Source: Eunapius fragilis
Taxonomy: Eukaryota; Porifera; Demospongiae; Spongillida; Spongillidae
DNA: 64,000 nucleotides
Direction: 5' to 3'
Assembly: GCA_963681505.1 (NCBI GenBank)
Contig: OY811976.1
Span: 62,001-126,000 of the forward strand
Below are positions 33,862 through 44,634 of the stretch, piece after piece (positions within the stretch are counted from its first letter, which is position 1; each line of letters opens with the position of its first letter). The notes beneath the pieces were generated by a model that was not told where the DNA came from, did not search any database, and was given only the letters and a program-made list of their open reading frames with translations. Position numbers and translations under genes: made by a program.

Positions 33862-34038
33862 TTCTGCGGAGGAGGGACAGAATCCGCTAGCAGAACATGT
33901 CCCCCCGGACAGAATCCGCTGGCGGATTGTGTCCCCCCGGACAGAGTCCGCTAGCGGATTGTATCCCCCCGGACAGAATCCGCTAGCGGATTGTGTCCGG
34001 GGGGACACTTTTTGGGGGGGACAAAATCCGCTATGACA
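33862..34038 (-). repeat. Right terminal/subterminal repeats of the Ginger1-like element
   Basis: Four or five copies of GGACAGAATCCGCTAGCGGA followed by TTGTGTCCCCCC, inverted relative to the left cluster. Confidence 0.8.
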
Positions 34039-34083
34039 CAGTTCAGTTGTTACTTTGGCCATAGTGAAATTGTTTTTCTAAAA

Positions 34084-34620
34084 ATGCCTTCATGTAATCA
34101 AAAGAAGTGTCTAAGCAACATGCGGAATACCTCCAGAAGCAAGGCGAGAACAAAGCTAAAGCCCAAGCGCTCTACAAGGCCGATCCCGAAAAGAAGGCCT
34201 CTGTATGCGAAAACTACAACGCAGATATTGAATCGAAGTGAAAAGGTGGCGATATGAAGAGGACCTCGAGGAGAACCATGCTGCTAAAAGGCAGTGGCGA
34301 TATGAAGAGGACCTCGAGGAGAACCGTGCTGCTAAAGGCGGCTATATGAAGAAGACCTTGAGAAGAACCGTGCTGCTAAATATGAAGGGACCTCGAGGAG
34401 AACTGTGCTGCTAAAAGGCGGCGATATGAAGAGGACCTCGAGGGAAACCGCGCTGCTAACAGGCAGAAATACGAGGGCAATTCAGCTGCCATTAAAGCAT
34501 CTAAAAGGAGTCATATTGGAATGACCCCGCTGTCCGATTGGCTAAATGTGCTTCCGAGAGGACGCGGTACCGCAGGGTCACAGAACTACCACTACCACCC
34601 AAAGGTATGTTATGGCATGT
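34084..34620 (+). pseudogene. Lys/Arg-rich repeat ORF fragment (transposon-associated)
   Basis: Reads QHAEYLQKQGENKAKAQALY...PEKKASVCENYNADIESK to a stop at 34,238. It is followed by four imperfect 45-bp repeats encoding RRYEEDLEENRAAKR in shifting frames (34,245-34,460), then a block shared with 10,760-10,890. Frames change between repeats, so it is broken. It is not inside the Ginger1-like element (it starts 46 bp beyond its right end). Source element unknown. Confidence 0.5.
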
Positions 34621-35001
34621 TGTATTAATTAACATTAAAAAGCTGTGCATGCAACATTTGTACAGCATAGTCGGGCGGCCCGTTTGGTCGGGCTTGTCAC
34701 CCTACTACCTGACCAAACGTGGTAGTAGGGCCCGCCCAACTATGTACAGCACGGATCTGCACAAAACCATTCACTAAAGCATGCATGGTGACACAACTGT
34801 GTGTACAGTAGATTGTTTTAATCTGATAAGACTTCCTTACTTATCGATCTACACTGAGCCATGTAGTTCACTTCCTGAGTTCCCACACTATCCATCTATG
34901 CGCAAGTCGGCTACACCTCCATGTTTACATAGGAGCATTTTTACTGGATCAAATTTGACATTTGATTATTGACTACGATAGGGCGAAAAAAAACTTATGA
35001 A
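34621..35001. other. No gene seen; small inverted repeat
   Basis: GTCGGGCGGCCCGTTTGGTC...GACCAAACGTGGTAGTAGGGCCCGCCC (34,669-34,740) contains an inverted pair around ACCAAACG. No exon. Confidence 0.4.
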
Positions 35002-35299
35002 ACAAGTATATAATAAAACATTCTCTAACGAAAGAGTTGTTGGTATATAGGATTGACCAATGGTGGTGTAAAAAGCACAGAAACAAGAGTGACAGAAATT
35101 TTACTGGAAAATTGAAATAGGCCTATATTTAGCACACTCACAATATAACAGCGCATGCCTGAGTAATGGGCTAAATATAGGCCTATTTCAATTTTCCAGT
35201 AAAATTTCTGTCACTCTTGTTTCCATGCTTTTTACACCACCATTGGTCAATCTTATATACCAACAACTCTCTCGTTAGAGAATGTTTTTATATACTTGT
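35002..35299. mobile_element. Foldback MITE, near-complete copy
   Basis: Two arms of about 132 bp, nearly perfect inverted complements, separated by a loop of about 37 bp (35,134-35,170). The ends read ACAAGTATATA...TATACTTGT. The inner stem has AATAGGCCTATATTTAGC and its complement. The outer stem carries ACATTCTCTAACGA, GGTATATAGGATTGACCA and TGGTGGTGTAAAAAG. No ORF. Related copies lie at 14,071, 30,038, 37,531 and 39,985. Confidence 0.85.
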
Positions 35300-36070
35300 A
35301 CATTATGTACACAAATAAATAACATACTATATTTCGTGTCACTATCAGGAGTTGTAAGGAGACACGAGTTAATAAAGCAAGCACATTGAGACTATAGCCA
35401 AAGGTGAGGGTTCTAGTTAGGGTAAGTCCAATGGATAGCTGCGTGTATTTATGTTTATTTTTCAGATAGCTCTTTAGCCAATGAAATGCTGTAGTAAGGG
35501 AGGACTCTACCATAAGGCCTACAAGCAGAAAAGGACAGTAACCTGTGACTACGGTAATCCTCTTCTTTGGTTATAGAAGATAACTGATTCTCCTACTATC
35601 TAGCTAAACAAGTGCCAAGATAGTAAAGGTTCATGCTGAATTTAAAGACCTCTACCAGATAAAAGGATGCTGCATCTGAAATGTGGTGCTTGAAGAATGC
35701 TCCTGCCAACTGAACTCTGATAATTTATTTTGGTTGTTTGTGTAGCTGTAATTGAATAAGTTTCCTGCTCTTAATTATTACTGGCGTATATGGGATTTAG
35801 ACATGTATACCGGTCCTGTCTATCTTCAGTATGCAGGTCAGTGGGTGCATTGTAAAGTATTCGAATACATGACGTGCACAGAATCTGTATACGTTCATCT
35901 GAAGTATGCAGACAGGTGACAATCAATATGCAGACCGCGATATGCGCATATAAGTGAAGTGTTCGTTCTGAGACGTATGCTGACCCTGCATACGAGTCGT
36001 GTGAAAAACTGCCACGTGTCGAGTGCAGATGCGTGGCGACCAATATAGGTGTAATATACAGGACTGCATA
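35300..36070. other. No gene supported
   Basis: No domain-bearing ORF. The 118-codon minus-strand ORF 35,771-36,127 is rich in Tyr/Thr/Ile/His without motif. Confidence 0.35.
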
Positions 36071-37530
36071 CGGTACTATTCGCACCATGCTTGTGCAGGA
36101 TGTTGGTTCTTCTGACAGTGAGCCCAACCAGCACTGAAATTTACCTCAAATGATGCATATGAAGAAGTTCCAGGATTTGTAATTGCGGTTACCTTTGCTC
36201 TTGCCTGCCCATCTACTGTGAAGTCTCTGGTGCTTAGTACTTCATTAGCATAGCAAACAGCCATAGAAACACCACTACATTGCATGGAAGGACCTTTACA
36301 TTTGTGCTTCTCTCTGCTAAGAGCACTCTTAAAGTGACATTGGCAACGTGTGCATTGTGGGTAAATACTGCATACATCCTTCATAGCTTCTGCCTTAATG
36401 GATTCTGACTTTTCCTTGGCTTGTTGCCATTTACTTTTCTTAACTGATCTAGCAATATATCAATGGCGAGCTTTGGAGGCATCACTCTCAGAATCCATAT
36501 TGTGAAATTGCACTCTACAACCACTAAAGTTTACTGCTGGGTTTCCAAATGGGTCTTGGTCATAAGAATCTAATGGAGCAGGAATCAGCTTTCTATTTGA
36601 GAGGGTACAGATTGTCCAAGGTTGTGAAAAAATGAAACTTGAGGAGTTTCAGAATGGTGGTCATAATGAGCAGCCAAATAGGTTGAAATGCCTTTGGTTG
36701 GGGGAAGTTTTGCTGTCATGAATGGATAATCATCTTTTGGTTTCACTAGAAGGACAGTTGTATTCTTAACACATTTTGTGCTCAGAGCAACAGCAAGTTG
36801 CTTTGGAGTTGACACTTTTCTTCCCCACTCTCCTTCTGCAATGCAGGCTTCAACTCTAAACTGTTGGTGAGCAAAACATGAATCACATACATATTTTCCA
36901 GCTGCAGCCTCATTGTGATAGTATGCTACAAGTGTCATGCCACATGCAATAGCAGCCTGATGTAAGTACATCTTGGTAACTTTGCCAGCAAAATTTTCGC
37001 ATTATCACTTCGGAAAATTACATGCTTTAGATGAGGGTAATGATGTCAGATTGCTCTTAATCTAGCCTCAATACATGAAATAGCAATTAAAGCATCACTT
37101 TTTTATCATCAAGCATAATGCAGTCCACAAAGTGAAGACACATTGATTTTTCACCAGTCTGTATACAAGAACCATCCTCCAAAGATGTATCATTTTCGGT
37201 TGCATTCATTTCACACATTTTGTCACTACACTCTTCATCCCAGTCTGTCTCAAACTCTAACTCTGCTGATCCATCAAGCTCCTCTTCAGTAATTTCATTA
37301 TCTTCTTCAGACACATTTCTGGCAAGCTCTTCTTCAAGCTCTTGCTCTGTTTGACACTCTTCTTTGGACAATTTCACATATTCCTCTGTGGACATTTCAT
37401 CCATTTCTTCTTCCATTTCATGTTCAGACACATTTCCAAGCTCTTCTTCAGATACTACATAACTTTCTTCTTCTTCATAGTACTCTTCCAATTTTTCTTC
37501 TCCATAGTACTCTTCACATTTTTCTTCTCC

Positions 37531-37825
37531 ACAAGTAAAGAAAAACATTCTCTAACGAGAAACTTGGTGGGATATAGGAATTGGAGGCAATGGTGGTGTA
37601 AAAAGGAAGGGAACAAGAATTTGAGAAAAGGGTAATGAAGACAAAAATCCTATATTTAGCACTCAAGTTCTTTTGCTTCTGTTACATTTACACGTGCTAA
37701 CACTATAGGATTTTTGTCTCTTTACCCTTTTCTCAAAATCTTGTTCCCTTCCTTTTTACACCACCATTGCCTCCAATTCCTATATCCCACCAACTTTCTC
37801 GTTAGTGAATGTTTTTCTTTACTTG
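37531..37825. mobile_element. Foldback MITE inserted in the acidic repeat of the 36-39.6 kb gene
   Basis: The ends ACAAGTAAAGA...TCTTTACTTGT and long inverted arms match the family (ACATTCTCTAACGAGA; GGTGGTGTAAAAAGGAAG). The inner stem is CAAAAATCCTATATTTAGCA and complement. The loop is about 40 bp. Confidence 0.85.
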
Positions 37826-37875
37826 TTTCCTCTATTTTTTATTATCATTTTTATCGATTATTAAGACTGGCAAGT

Positions 37876-37946
37876 GCCCCCCCCCCCCCCCCCCCCCACC
37901 CACCCACCCACCCCCACCCCTCCCACCCATCCCCCCCCCCCCCCCT
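37876..37946. repeat. C-rich low-complexity tract
   Basis: Runs of 10-22 C separated by ACCCACCC. Reads as poly-proline; not a gene. Confidence 0.9.
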
Positions 37947-38164
37947 CCGCTTCAATTACCGTCACGAGCAGACGCCCGCTTTTGTTTGGGATCACTGTAA
38001 GGAACGCGGGAAAATTCTAACTCGTCGTTTCGTTGTTTAGCTTTTCTCTTTGTTTGCACAATTCTAAATATACGTAAATGTCACCATGGGAACGCTTCTA
38101 TTTAACACTACGCATTACGTAATGATTACATATGTCTTTATTCATACATCTGATACTTGAAGAT

Positions 38165-38500
38165 GTCCTTCCAGGAGGTTCTAAAGCGATTGGTATAATT
38201 GGCGCTCTTTAAAACCATTCCTATCCGGAGTTATACTCACCCGAGAAGACGACGACGACGACGACGACGGAGAAGATTTGGTCTGGGGACGAGGTAAAAC
38301 ACGAACTTTTTTGTTCTCTTAAAGCAAACAGTTCGAAGACTGGAATAAAACATTAAAATGACCGTCTTTGCCTTCTGGTTCGATAGCAACAAAGAGCAAC
38401 ACTGTCCGTTTCTCGGTACGCGAGTTATACGCGGGGCGCGTTTTTTAATGATTTCACGACCCGGGTCAATTCCTATATAGGAACTACTATCGTTGTTCCT
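38165..38500. repeat. Dispersed repeat, copy 2 (inverted) with (GAC)n
   Basis: Together with the adjacent MITE this fills the gap in the acidic coding repeat. The part around the (GAC)9 tract at 38,243-38,269 matches 31,330-31,410 in inverse orientation. A 7-bp inverted pair ACTATC-GTTGTTCC lies at the right border. Confidence 0.45.
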
Positions 38501-38926
38501 GATAGTACTCTTCACATTCTTCTTCTACATAGTACTCTTCACATTCTTCTTCTCCATAGTACTTTACACATTTTCCTTGAGACTCTTCTTCATAAAACTC
38601 CCCCACATCCTCCTTGTACTCTGCATTCTCCTCATTACCATCCATTTCATGTAAGTCCACAATAGGATGGTTGGGTATTTCCTCCGTGTCGAGTAATAAC
38701 AGTTGGTACTTGTTCAAGGTCACGATGAAGATAAGCAGCATCCATCTTGGCTTGAAATATTACGGACCTCAAGTGACCATCAGAACGTGTTTTCCCATCA
38801 TCAGCCATCAACTGCTGCACATACAAAAATGGTAATGTACTCAGGTGTGCAAGGAGACGACGAGCTGCAATGGATGTACTTGGTGCACAATGCTTTGCTG
38901 ACAAGACAATGCTTTTTGCAACTGCA

Positions 38927-39048
38927 CACTGCTAAAAATAAAGAGTATGATTTAATCTATTGAAGATTAAACAACGATCTAATTAAATCGTTTTAGATCG
39001 TTGTTTAATCTTCAATAGATTAAATCATACTCTTTATTTTTAGCAGTG
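38927..39048. mobile_element. Perfect 55-bp-arm hairpin (MITE-like)
   Basis: Arms 38,927-38,981 and 38,994-39,048 are perfect inverted complements (left begins CACTGCTAAAAATAAAGAG) around a 12-nt centre. It lies inside the minus-strand transposase-like coding sequence, interrupting the reading after LEKLHA. Short TGCA words lie near both edges, so a 4-bp duplication is possible but not proven. Confidence 0.75.
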
Positions 39049-39984
39049 CATGCAACTTCTCTAATGGGTTTTCAATTGAAATGGATGGAAACTCTTTCTC
39101 ACTCTCTCTTGCATCAGGTTCTTCAACAATTTTGAACACTTGTTTTATGGTGGCTACGTCAGGTAACTTCCAAGACGGAAGCAGCAACTTCATTAGTCCA
39201 AGGACGCCTTTCCTGAATACTCTTTCCATCGTTCTAAATGCTTTGTCGTCAATTCCATCCTTTTGACTCAACGCCTTTCGAACTTTCAATGATGGTAAAT
39301 TATTAATGTCACCATAGGCGTCATCCATATCCATGAGTGTATAGATTTCCAATATATTACCCGCGACTTCAATGGTTTCAGATACACCTGGCTCGTGTTC
39401 TGGAGGTTCAACAAAAGATTCAGGTTGAACAGCTCTACTGGTATTGCGTCGCAGTTGAATCACTTCCTGAGTGTTTATCTTCTTCGGACGACCTTTTGGC
39501 TTGAAACACTTGCAGCAAGCGCTGCAAATTCCTGAGTTGCAACGCAAACACGCTGCTTTCTTATGCACGCAACTTGGTGAAGCAGTGGCCATTACGCTCG
39601 TGTGCTGTATGACATGATCCACCCCTTTGCTAAAGATCAGATATGAAACCGCTAGTCCTGCATACTAATTGTAATGAATAAGCATAAGCATTTTTGTAAC
39701 GTACTTTGGTAACTTGTTGGTCACATTTGGCGATGTACAACTACATCATTAAACTACAAGCTAGATGATACTGCAATAAAAAAATTTGCATGGCGTTCGC
39801 ACCAAAAAAATGTATTTTAAGCCCAAAACGATCGCAGATTTTTGAAATCGAATGTAGTTCCAATGATGTAGTTTTATTAACGTAAGGATGCAAAGACATC
39901 CAGTCTTGTTTTCCAGTCTACCAATGGTTAAAGTGTTGAACTATGCTGCTAATTCACATCTTTGACTGCAGCCGATTATTTTAG

Positions 39985-40170
39985 CAAGGGAAAATATGTA
40001 AGAGTCCTGTATTTAGCACAGAAACAGCATATGCCTTAGTCGAAGTGTGCTAAATATAGGACTATTACATTTTCCCTTCTGATAAAACTTGTTTCCTTGC
40101 TTTTTTACACCAGTACACTATTTGCCTGCAAAACCTATATCCCACCAACTTTTTGTTTTTATTTACTTGT
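39985..40170. mobile_element. Foldback MITE, 5'-truncated copy
   Basis: Contains both core arms (GTCCTGTATTTAGCAC...GTGCTAAATATAGGAC) and the full right arm through TTTTTACACCAG, CCTATATCCCACCAACTTTT to ATTTACTTGT. The outer left arm is missing. Confidence 0.7.
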
Positions 40171-41578
40171 TAATATGAATTTACAACTAATCCGCAACGC
40201 TTGTGCAGTACATGCTTACACACCACATACACGTCTGACAATTAATATTAAAATTCATGTACAAAACGTTACAAAACGATGATTCCACTTATGTCCCTGT
40301 CTTCGGAAACTCCTGCATTTAACACATTGAGAGAAAGAATACAGCAGAGTACCTTATTTAGTTTATTAGGCTCAAATAACATTAACATCATGTCTCCACA
40401 CCATACTGTACAAGTTCAGTTACAAGTATTAATTTTCTTGTGTTGATGTAGTGTTGATGTATGCTTCAAAGAGGAAGTGGTGTTAGTACTGTAATGTCAG
40501 AATTAAAATCATCAAGTTTGAGAATTGAAGTATTTGTCGTGTTCTGCAATGCCTGATCTATTATCTATGCCTACATGCATACTAAGAGTGCTGCACTATT
40601 TAATAACTACAGCAGCTAACTTTTCCTTTGACAATCAATGCCCATCAAACACGTAACATATGGTTTGGCAAGCCAATAATGGTACTAATAGGATGCAAGC
40701 ATCATCAAATGAAACGGATAGATGATTAGCATGCTTATGTTTATTATTTATTTATGGGAGGGAGGAGGGGTAATATCGGTGGAGGAGGGTCACATGGGAG
40801 GGAGGGGTCATATCATGTCTACCTGAGGTTATGTACTCTATGGTCCAACACCAGCTTTCTCCCTCCCATAGCAACATCCAGTTTGGCCATCAGTTGTTTA
40901 GTATTATGATCCATGCATAATGTGCACTTTAAAATGATACATACCCCAAGCTCTTTCACTATTTGTCTTATCAGTGTTCTTTTGAATGGAGAGTGCCTTT
41001 AAATCAGATTGGAATTGCAAAAGCTTTAAGACACATCATTATGGCATAGTACCTACATTGTATCAGATGGTCTGATTTGGCATGGAAAATACTGTTCCTT
41101 CCCACATGGTGTGGCAAAAATATCATCTTGGTCAGGATTGTTCTTGAAATCAGGAACCCACGTTGGCCCCCTCTTCCCCATCCTCCTCCCTTCCCCTCCC
41201 CTATTGTACCATGATCATAATAAGATAATGACGATCTAAGCATTTGTTTTAATTTCCATCCACTCTTCAACCAAGTGCACCTGATCACAGGCCCTCAAGT
41301 ACACTGGACATACCTCACTAATGTTTATAAATAAAATGAAAAAGAGAGGTGCATATACATGTATGTATGTGTTAGGATGGGTGTGTGTGCTATGTTATTT
41401 TATTCGAGAGAGACAGGGTCTTTAATTATTGTGAAGACCCACTTGCCCCCAAATAGTTAAGCATTGCCATGACAATGTTTGGTTCTTGTTTAAAATGGAA
41501 CATTTCATAATGTTTCGCAGCACGCATACCGACACATGTACATACACAAAACACAAAAATGGGAGAACAGACCTACAA
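40171..41578. other. No gene seen
   Basis: AT-rich with purine-rich patches (GGGAGGGAGGAGG near 40,760). No supported exon. Confidence 0.4.
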
Positions 41579-43126
41579 CTATGTGGTGTCAGTGGCAAAT
41601 AGATTGCAAAGGGGTTTACTGAAGGATTTAAGGTCTTCGGTTTCTTTCCATTTCCCACAGTTGACCAAACTGTATATCAGTGATTCCGAATCAACATCTT
41701 TAAAGTCGTCTTCCGTCAGAAGCATTTGATCTACTTCCTTCAGTATGCTATAAATAAGTAAACCCAATTGTTTCCAATCGAGCAATTCTGCAGTCTTTGT
41801 AGCACCCTTTTCTGGAAATGTGTACATGAAGGAGTTACCATATTTCACTGATCTTTCGGAGCATGGAACAGCTCGATCCAAATCGATCAAAGTCACGTTG
41901 CCTTGGTGATAACATACATTTGGCAACCTTACATCTAGGTGTGCATAACCACATCTATGGAACTCGTCAAGTGCGTGTTTGATACCAGCAGCTATTGAAC
42001 AAAGGTAGTGTATTAGCTCAGAACTTTCAAAATCTGTTAGTTGGTGTTCTTGTCTCTCGTACAGAAAAAAACACACCTGCTTATCTCCTACTACCAATTG
42101 TTGTTTTTCTGGATAGACAATTAAACTGCTTTTCTCTTTTTGTGCAACAAGCAATCTGAACAAAGTATGTTCATAACGAGGAGCGTACTTGAAATAGTAG
42201 TGTTTATTATCAGTAAACACCAAAGAAAATCTTGATTCCACCTGTTTAAGCTTCTCTATTTCTGCATATCCCTTAGACTTCAATTCATTATTTAACAATT
42301 TAAAGAGGATTTTCAATTCTGAATCGTCATATGGCAGAAGAAACTCACGTACATTTCGATTGCTTATTGACACCCCACAAAACCTTCAGAAATCTTCATT
42401 TGATTTTTAGTAACCTCTCTCAATCTCATTTTGATGTTGTGTACCTCTGTCTTTTGAAATGATTTAGCAGTAATGACAAAAAACAGATTTTTAATTTCAA
42501 CAGTCACTTCACATACATACCCACTCTCTTCTGCACTTTTTGGGAAGGCAAAGCCCACCCAAGAAGTGACACTTAGATCATAGTGTCGCACAAAGCGAAG
42601 TTGATCAATAATGTTGCCTGCAAGTTTTGCTACTGAATTTTCCATTGGAGAGGATTGAATTTCATTGTGTAACACACAGCAACAATTGTAGACTATGGCA
42701 ACATCAGGATGCATACGCAACGAACTAAGTAGTGGTTCTAGTATGGAAGCAATTAAAGGAACTGATGATCGATCAAGTAAGTAGCAAACATTACCAGAAT
42801 CGAAACGTTGCTTTTTATCTTCCAGAGAATGTATGCATTCTGTGTAGCTATCATATTGTGGTAATTGTATGTCCAAATGTTGTGCTAACTGGTTAATTAA
42901 CCATTTACACAGTACTTCATAGTCAGACGCATTTTCCCAGTTGCCAGAAATCACGCCTTTCAGGCCATAACGTTCTTTAGGAGGGATTTCCCATGCACAG
43001 TCAAATATCGGCAATGTCCAAATGGGGTCTGACTGAGTCAGTTCACAAGACGGTTTTGTTTTGATTGTTGAAGAGTTTGATTTCTTCAATTTTATTATTT
43101 CAACTTCACGCGAATGCGACATAGAC
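41579..43126 (-). CDS. Protein-kinase-like gene with unknown N-terminal domain
   Basis: Two overlapping minus-strand frames (43,158-42,364 and 42,373-41,579) look like one gene split by a frame change near 42,370, because the second has no ATG there. The N-terminal part (about 250 residues, from MSHSREVEIIKLKK near 43,122) holds SVPLIASILEPLLSSLRMHPDVAIV and ends with YVCEVTVEIKNLFFVITAKS, which could be a nuclease-fold E-x-K strand but is not diagnostic. The C-terminal part (about 264 residues) is kinase-like: YYFKYAPRYEHTLFRLL (N-lobe Lys), FHRCGYAHLDVRLPN (catalytic loop HLD...N in place of HRD) and VTLIDLDRAV (DLD in place of DFG). The arrangement recalls kinase-bearing effectors of the Crinkler type described from many eukaryotes; that is a hypothesis. 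A TGTGCTTAG acceptor precedes 43,126. Confidence 0.65.
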
Positions 43127-43561
43127 CTAAGCACACACTGACACAGATAGAAAAACAAACTTTATATGTACATATAAAGGAAAAAGGAATCAATGATGAT
43201 ACAAAAAATTTTATAGTCCTATACTTGTAATACTTATAAATGTGTACAGTGTATACAATTGTCCCAATTTAAACTTTGAAATGGTCTGGGAACGAGGCTA
43301 GCTAGCAATACATATAGATATAATGTTCATTTTACAATTAAAGTTGACCATTCAGTGAATGAATGGCAATATATCGGAATCGAATCCCCCAGGATGATAT
43401 TCAGGACAACAGACATGAAATGAAGTCATTATTGGGTTGATTATTAAGTCATCATTGGTACATGTAGCTGCTTCCATTTTGCTAGGGTATGTGAATGTAT
43501 CTCTATCAACCTTTAATTAAACACCCCTACCCTTAGAAAACTGGAGAAATAGCACTTACAT
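43127..43561. other. No exon seen (probable intron)
   Basis: AT-rich sequence between the main kinase-like ORF and a possible upstream exon. Confidence 0.35.
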
Positions 43562-44036
43562 CAGACGATGTTGGGCGCTTCTGGTAACTGGCTGCCACTC
43601 TGTGATGCTACCATCTTGGTAATTGGCCTGGGTTCAATGTTGCTACTATCTTGGTCATCAGCCGGCACTGGGTGACGCACTTAACAGTTGATGACAAAAT
43701 TTGACAACGTTTCCCTAAAAGCCTCATACCTCAAAGAGCTGGCTACAACCGCTCAAAGAGTACATGTAACACGCATGCTGACTTAACTAATCCTTACCCT
43801 CCCATCCCAGGTACTTAGCACCAGGATGTATTACATACTGATAGTGCCTGCTGCTTTTATAGTGCCCCACCAAATATCAAGTACTAAGCACGCTATTAAC
43901 ATTGGAACTTGTACAAGATTATGCTTTCCAGTGCAGCCATCTTATTCTTAGGTTTTATATCAACTATAACAGAATCAACTTACTTTTCTTAGCACTAGGT
44001 CCATCACTTTGAGCTTTCCGCTTTCTTGCTGGCATT
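43562..44036 (-). other. Possible 5' exons of the kinase-like gene
   Basis: Minus strand 44,036-43,984 reads MPARKRKAQSDGPSAKK, after a TTTTGCAG acceptor and before a GTAAGTT donor; it looks like a first coding exon with a basic nuclear-localisation motif. About 43,690-43,562 contains ANYQDGSITEWQPVTRSAQ before GTAAGTGC, and that end phase joins the frame at 43,126. Phase between these two exons was not reconciled. Confidence 0.35.
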
Positions 44037-44480
44037 CTGCAAAACAAAATGTTTTCTATTCCATAGCTACATGTTAATACTTATTACAAAAGTACGTGTA
44101 CACACTGTACCCATAAATACACACACATATATACACACAATGGGAGAGATCATTTAGTGGTGTAAATCATGTCGGGGTATACACCTATGAAGCCATTGAT
44201 AAAGAAATTGGTAAATTTGCCAGAAGGGTGCTCAAACTCTCTTTGACAACACCATTACTTGCAATTGAAGGTAACCTTGACCTTTTATAACACATCTAAC
44301 ATATTTTGACTTGTAAGCAATTTTCTTATCATTAACATACAATGTACATGTAACTGGGAAGAGAAGGTAAGGGGAGGGGAGGGGAGGGTAGGGAAGCATA
44401 GCTAACTCCATAATGGCATGTCCGCGGCACCCTGGCAGACATGCCACTAACGCCCTAGCATCTGTTGTAGGACTGGGCAT

Positions 44481-44507
44481 GGGGGGGGGGGGGGGGGGGG
44501 GGGGGGG
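44481..44507. repeat. G homopolymer (27 nt)
   Basis: Uninterrupted G run next to the gag remnant; may mark an element border or a collapsed assembly region. Confidence 0.9.
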
Positions 44508-44601
44508 CACGTGAGTTCCTTTTGGTCGTTTTGAGCATTAATCTCGTGTACTGACAAGTCCGTGTGCATCTGCTAAAGGAGTAGTTATTTTGAGCATAAC
44601 A

Positions 44602-44619
44602 TGGTGTCAGAAGTGGGAT
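44602..44619 (+). promoter_or_regulatory. Primer binding site, tRNA-Leu type
   Basis: TGGTGTCAGAAGTGGGAT complements the CCA-tailed 3' end of animal tRNA-Leu. It directly follows ...GAGCATAACA, which would be the CA end of a 5' LTR. Confidence 0.7.
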
Positions 44620-44634
44620 GCTAAAGGTCTAAAG

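Larger units (their letters stand above)
31533..34038. mobile_element. Ginger1-like DNA transposon (2,506 bp), inactive
   Basis: Ends TGTCGGAGCAGATTCTGTCC and (inverted) TGTCATAGCGGATTTTGTCC match at about 16 of 20, and the match continues through a CCCC run. CAGT flanks both sides (31,529-31,532 and 34,039-34,042), a 4-bp target duplication as expected for Ginger1. Subterminal clusters of AATCCGCTAGCGGATT/GTCCCCCC words lie at 31,537-31,675 and, inverted, 33,862-34,036. It encloses an integrase-like transposase relic with a PHD finger. Family assignment combines ends, duplication length and integrase type. Confidence 0.85.
36071..39592 (-). pseudogene. Broken transposase-like gene with acidic domain
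   Basis: Minus strand, from ATG near 39,592 (MATASPSC). In order: a Cys-rich N-terminal zinc-binding region (CLRCNSGICSACCKC) and GRPKK AT-hook-like motif; a conserved-looking region up to LEKLHA; a 122-bp hairpin insertion (38,927-39,048); VLSAKHCAPSTSIAARRLL...AAYLHRDLEQVPT; a frame change near 38,695; and a Glu/Tyr-rich repeat EECEEYYGEE that is split by an insertion (37,531-38,500) and resumes to 37,100. Then come LHFVDCIML, HVIFRSDNAK and KMYLHQAAIACGMTLVAYYH...AGKYVCDSCFAHQ, and a C-terminal zinc-finger-like CTRCQCHFKSALSREKHKCK (36,350-36,290). A stop and a one-base frame change occur near 37,030-37,000. HxSDNA followed by G-x-x-CD resembles DDE transposases found in cnidarian and sponge genomes; the exact family is not known to me. 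Confidence 0.6.
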
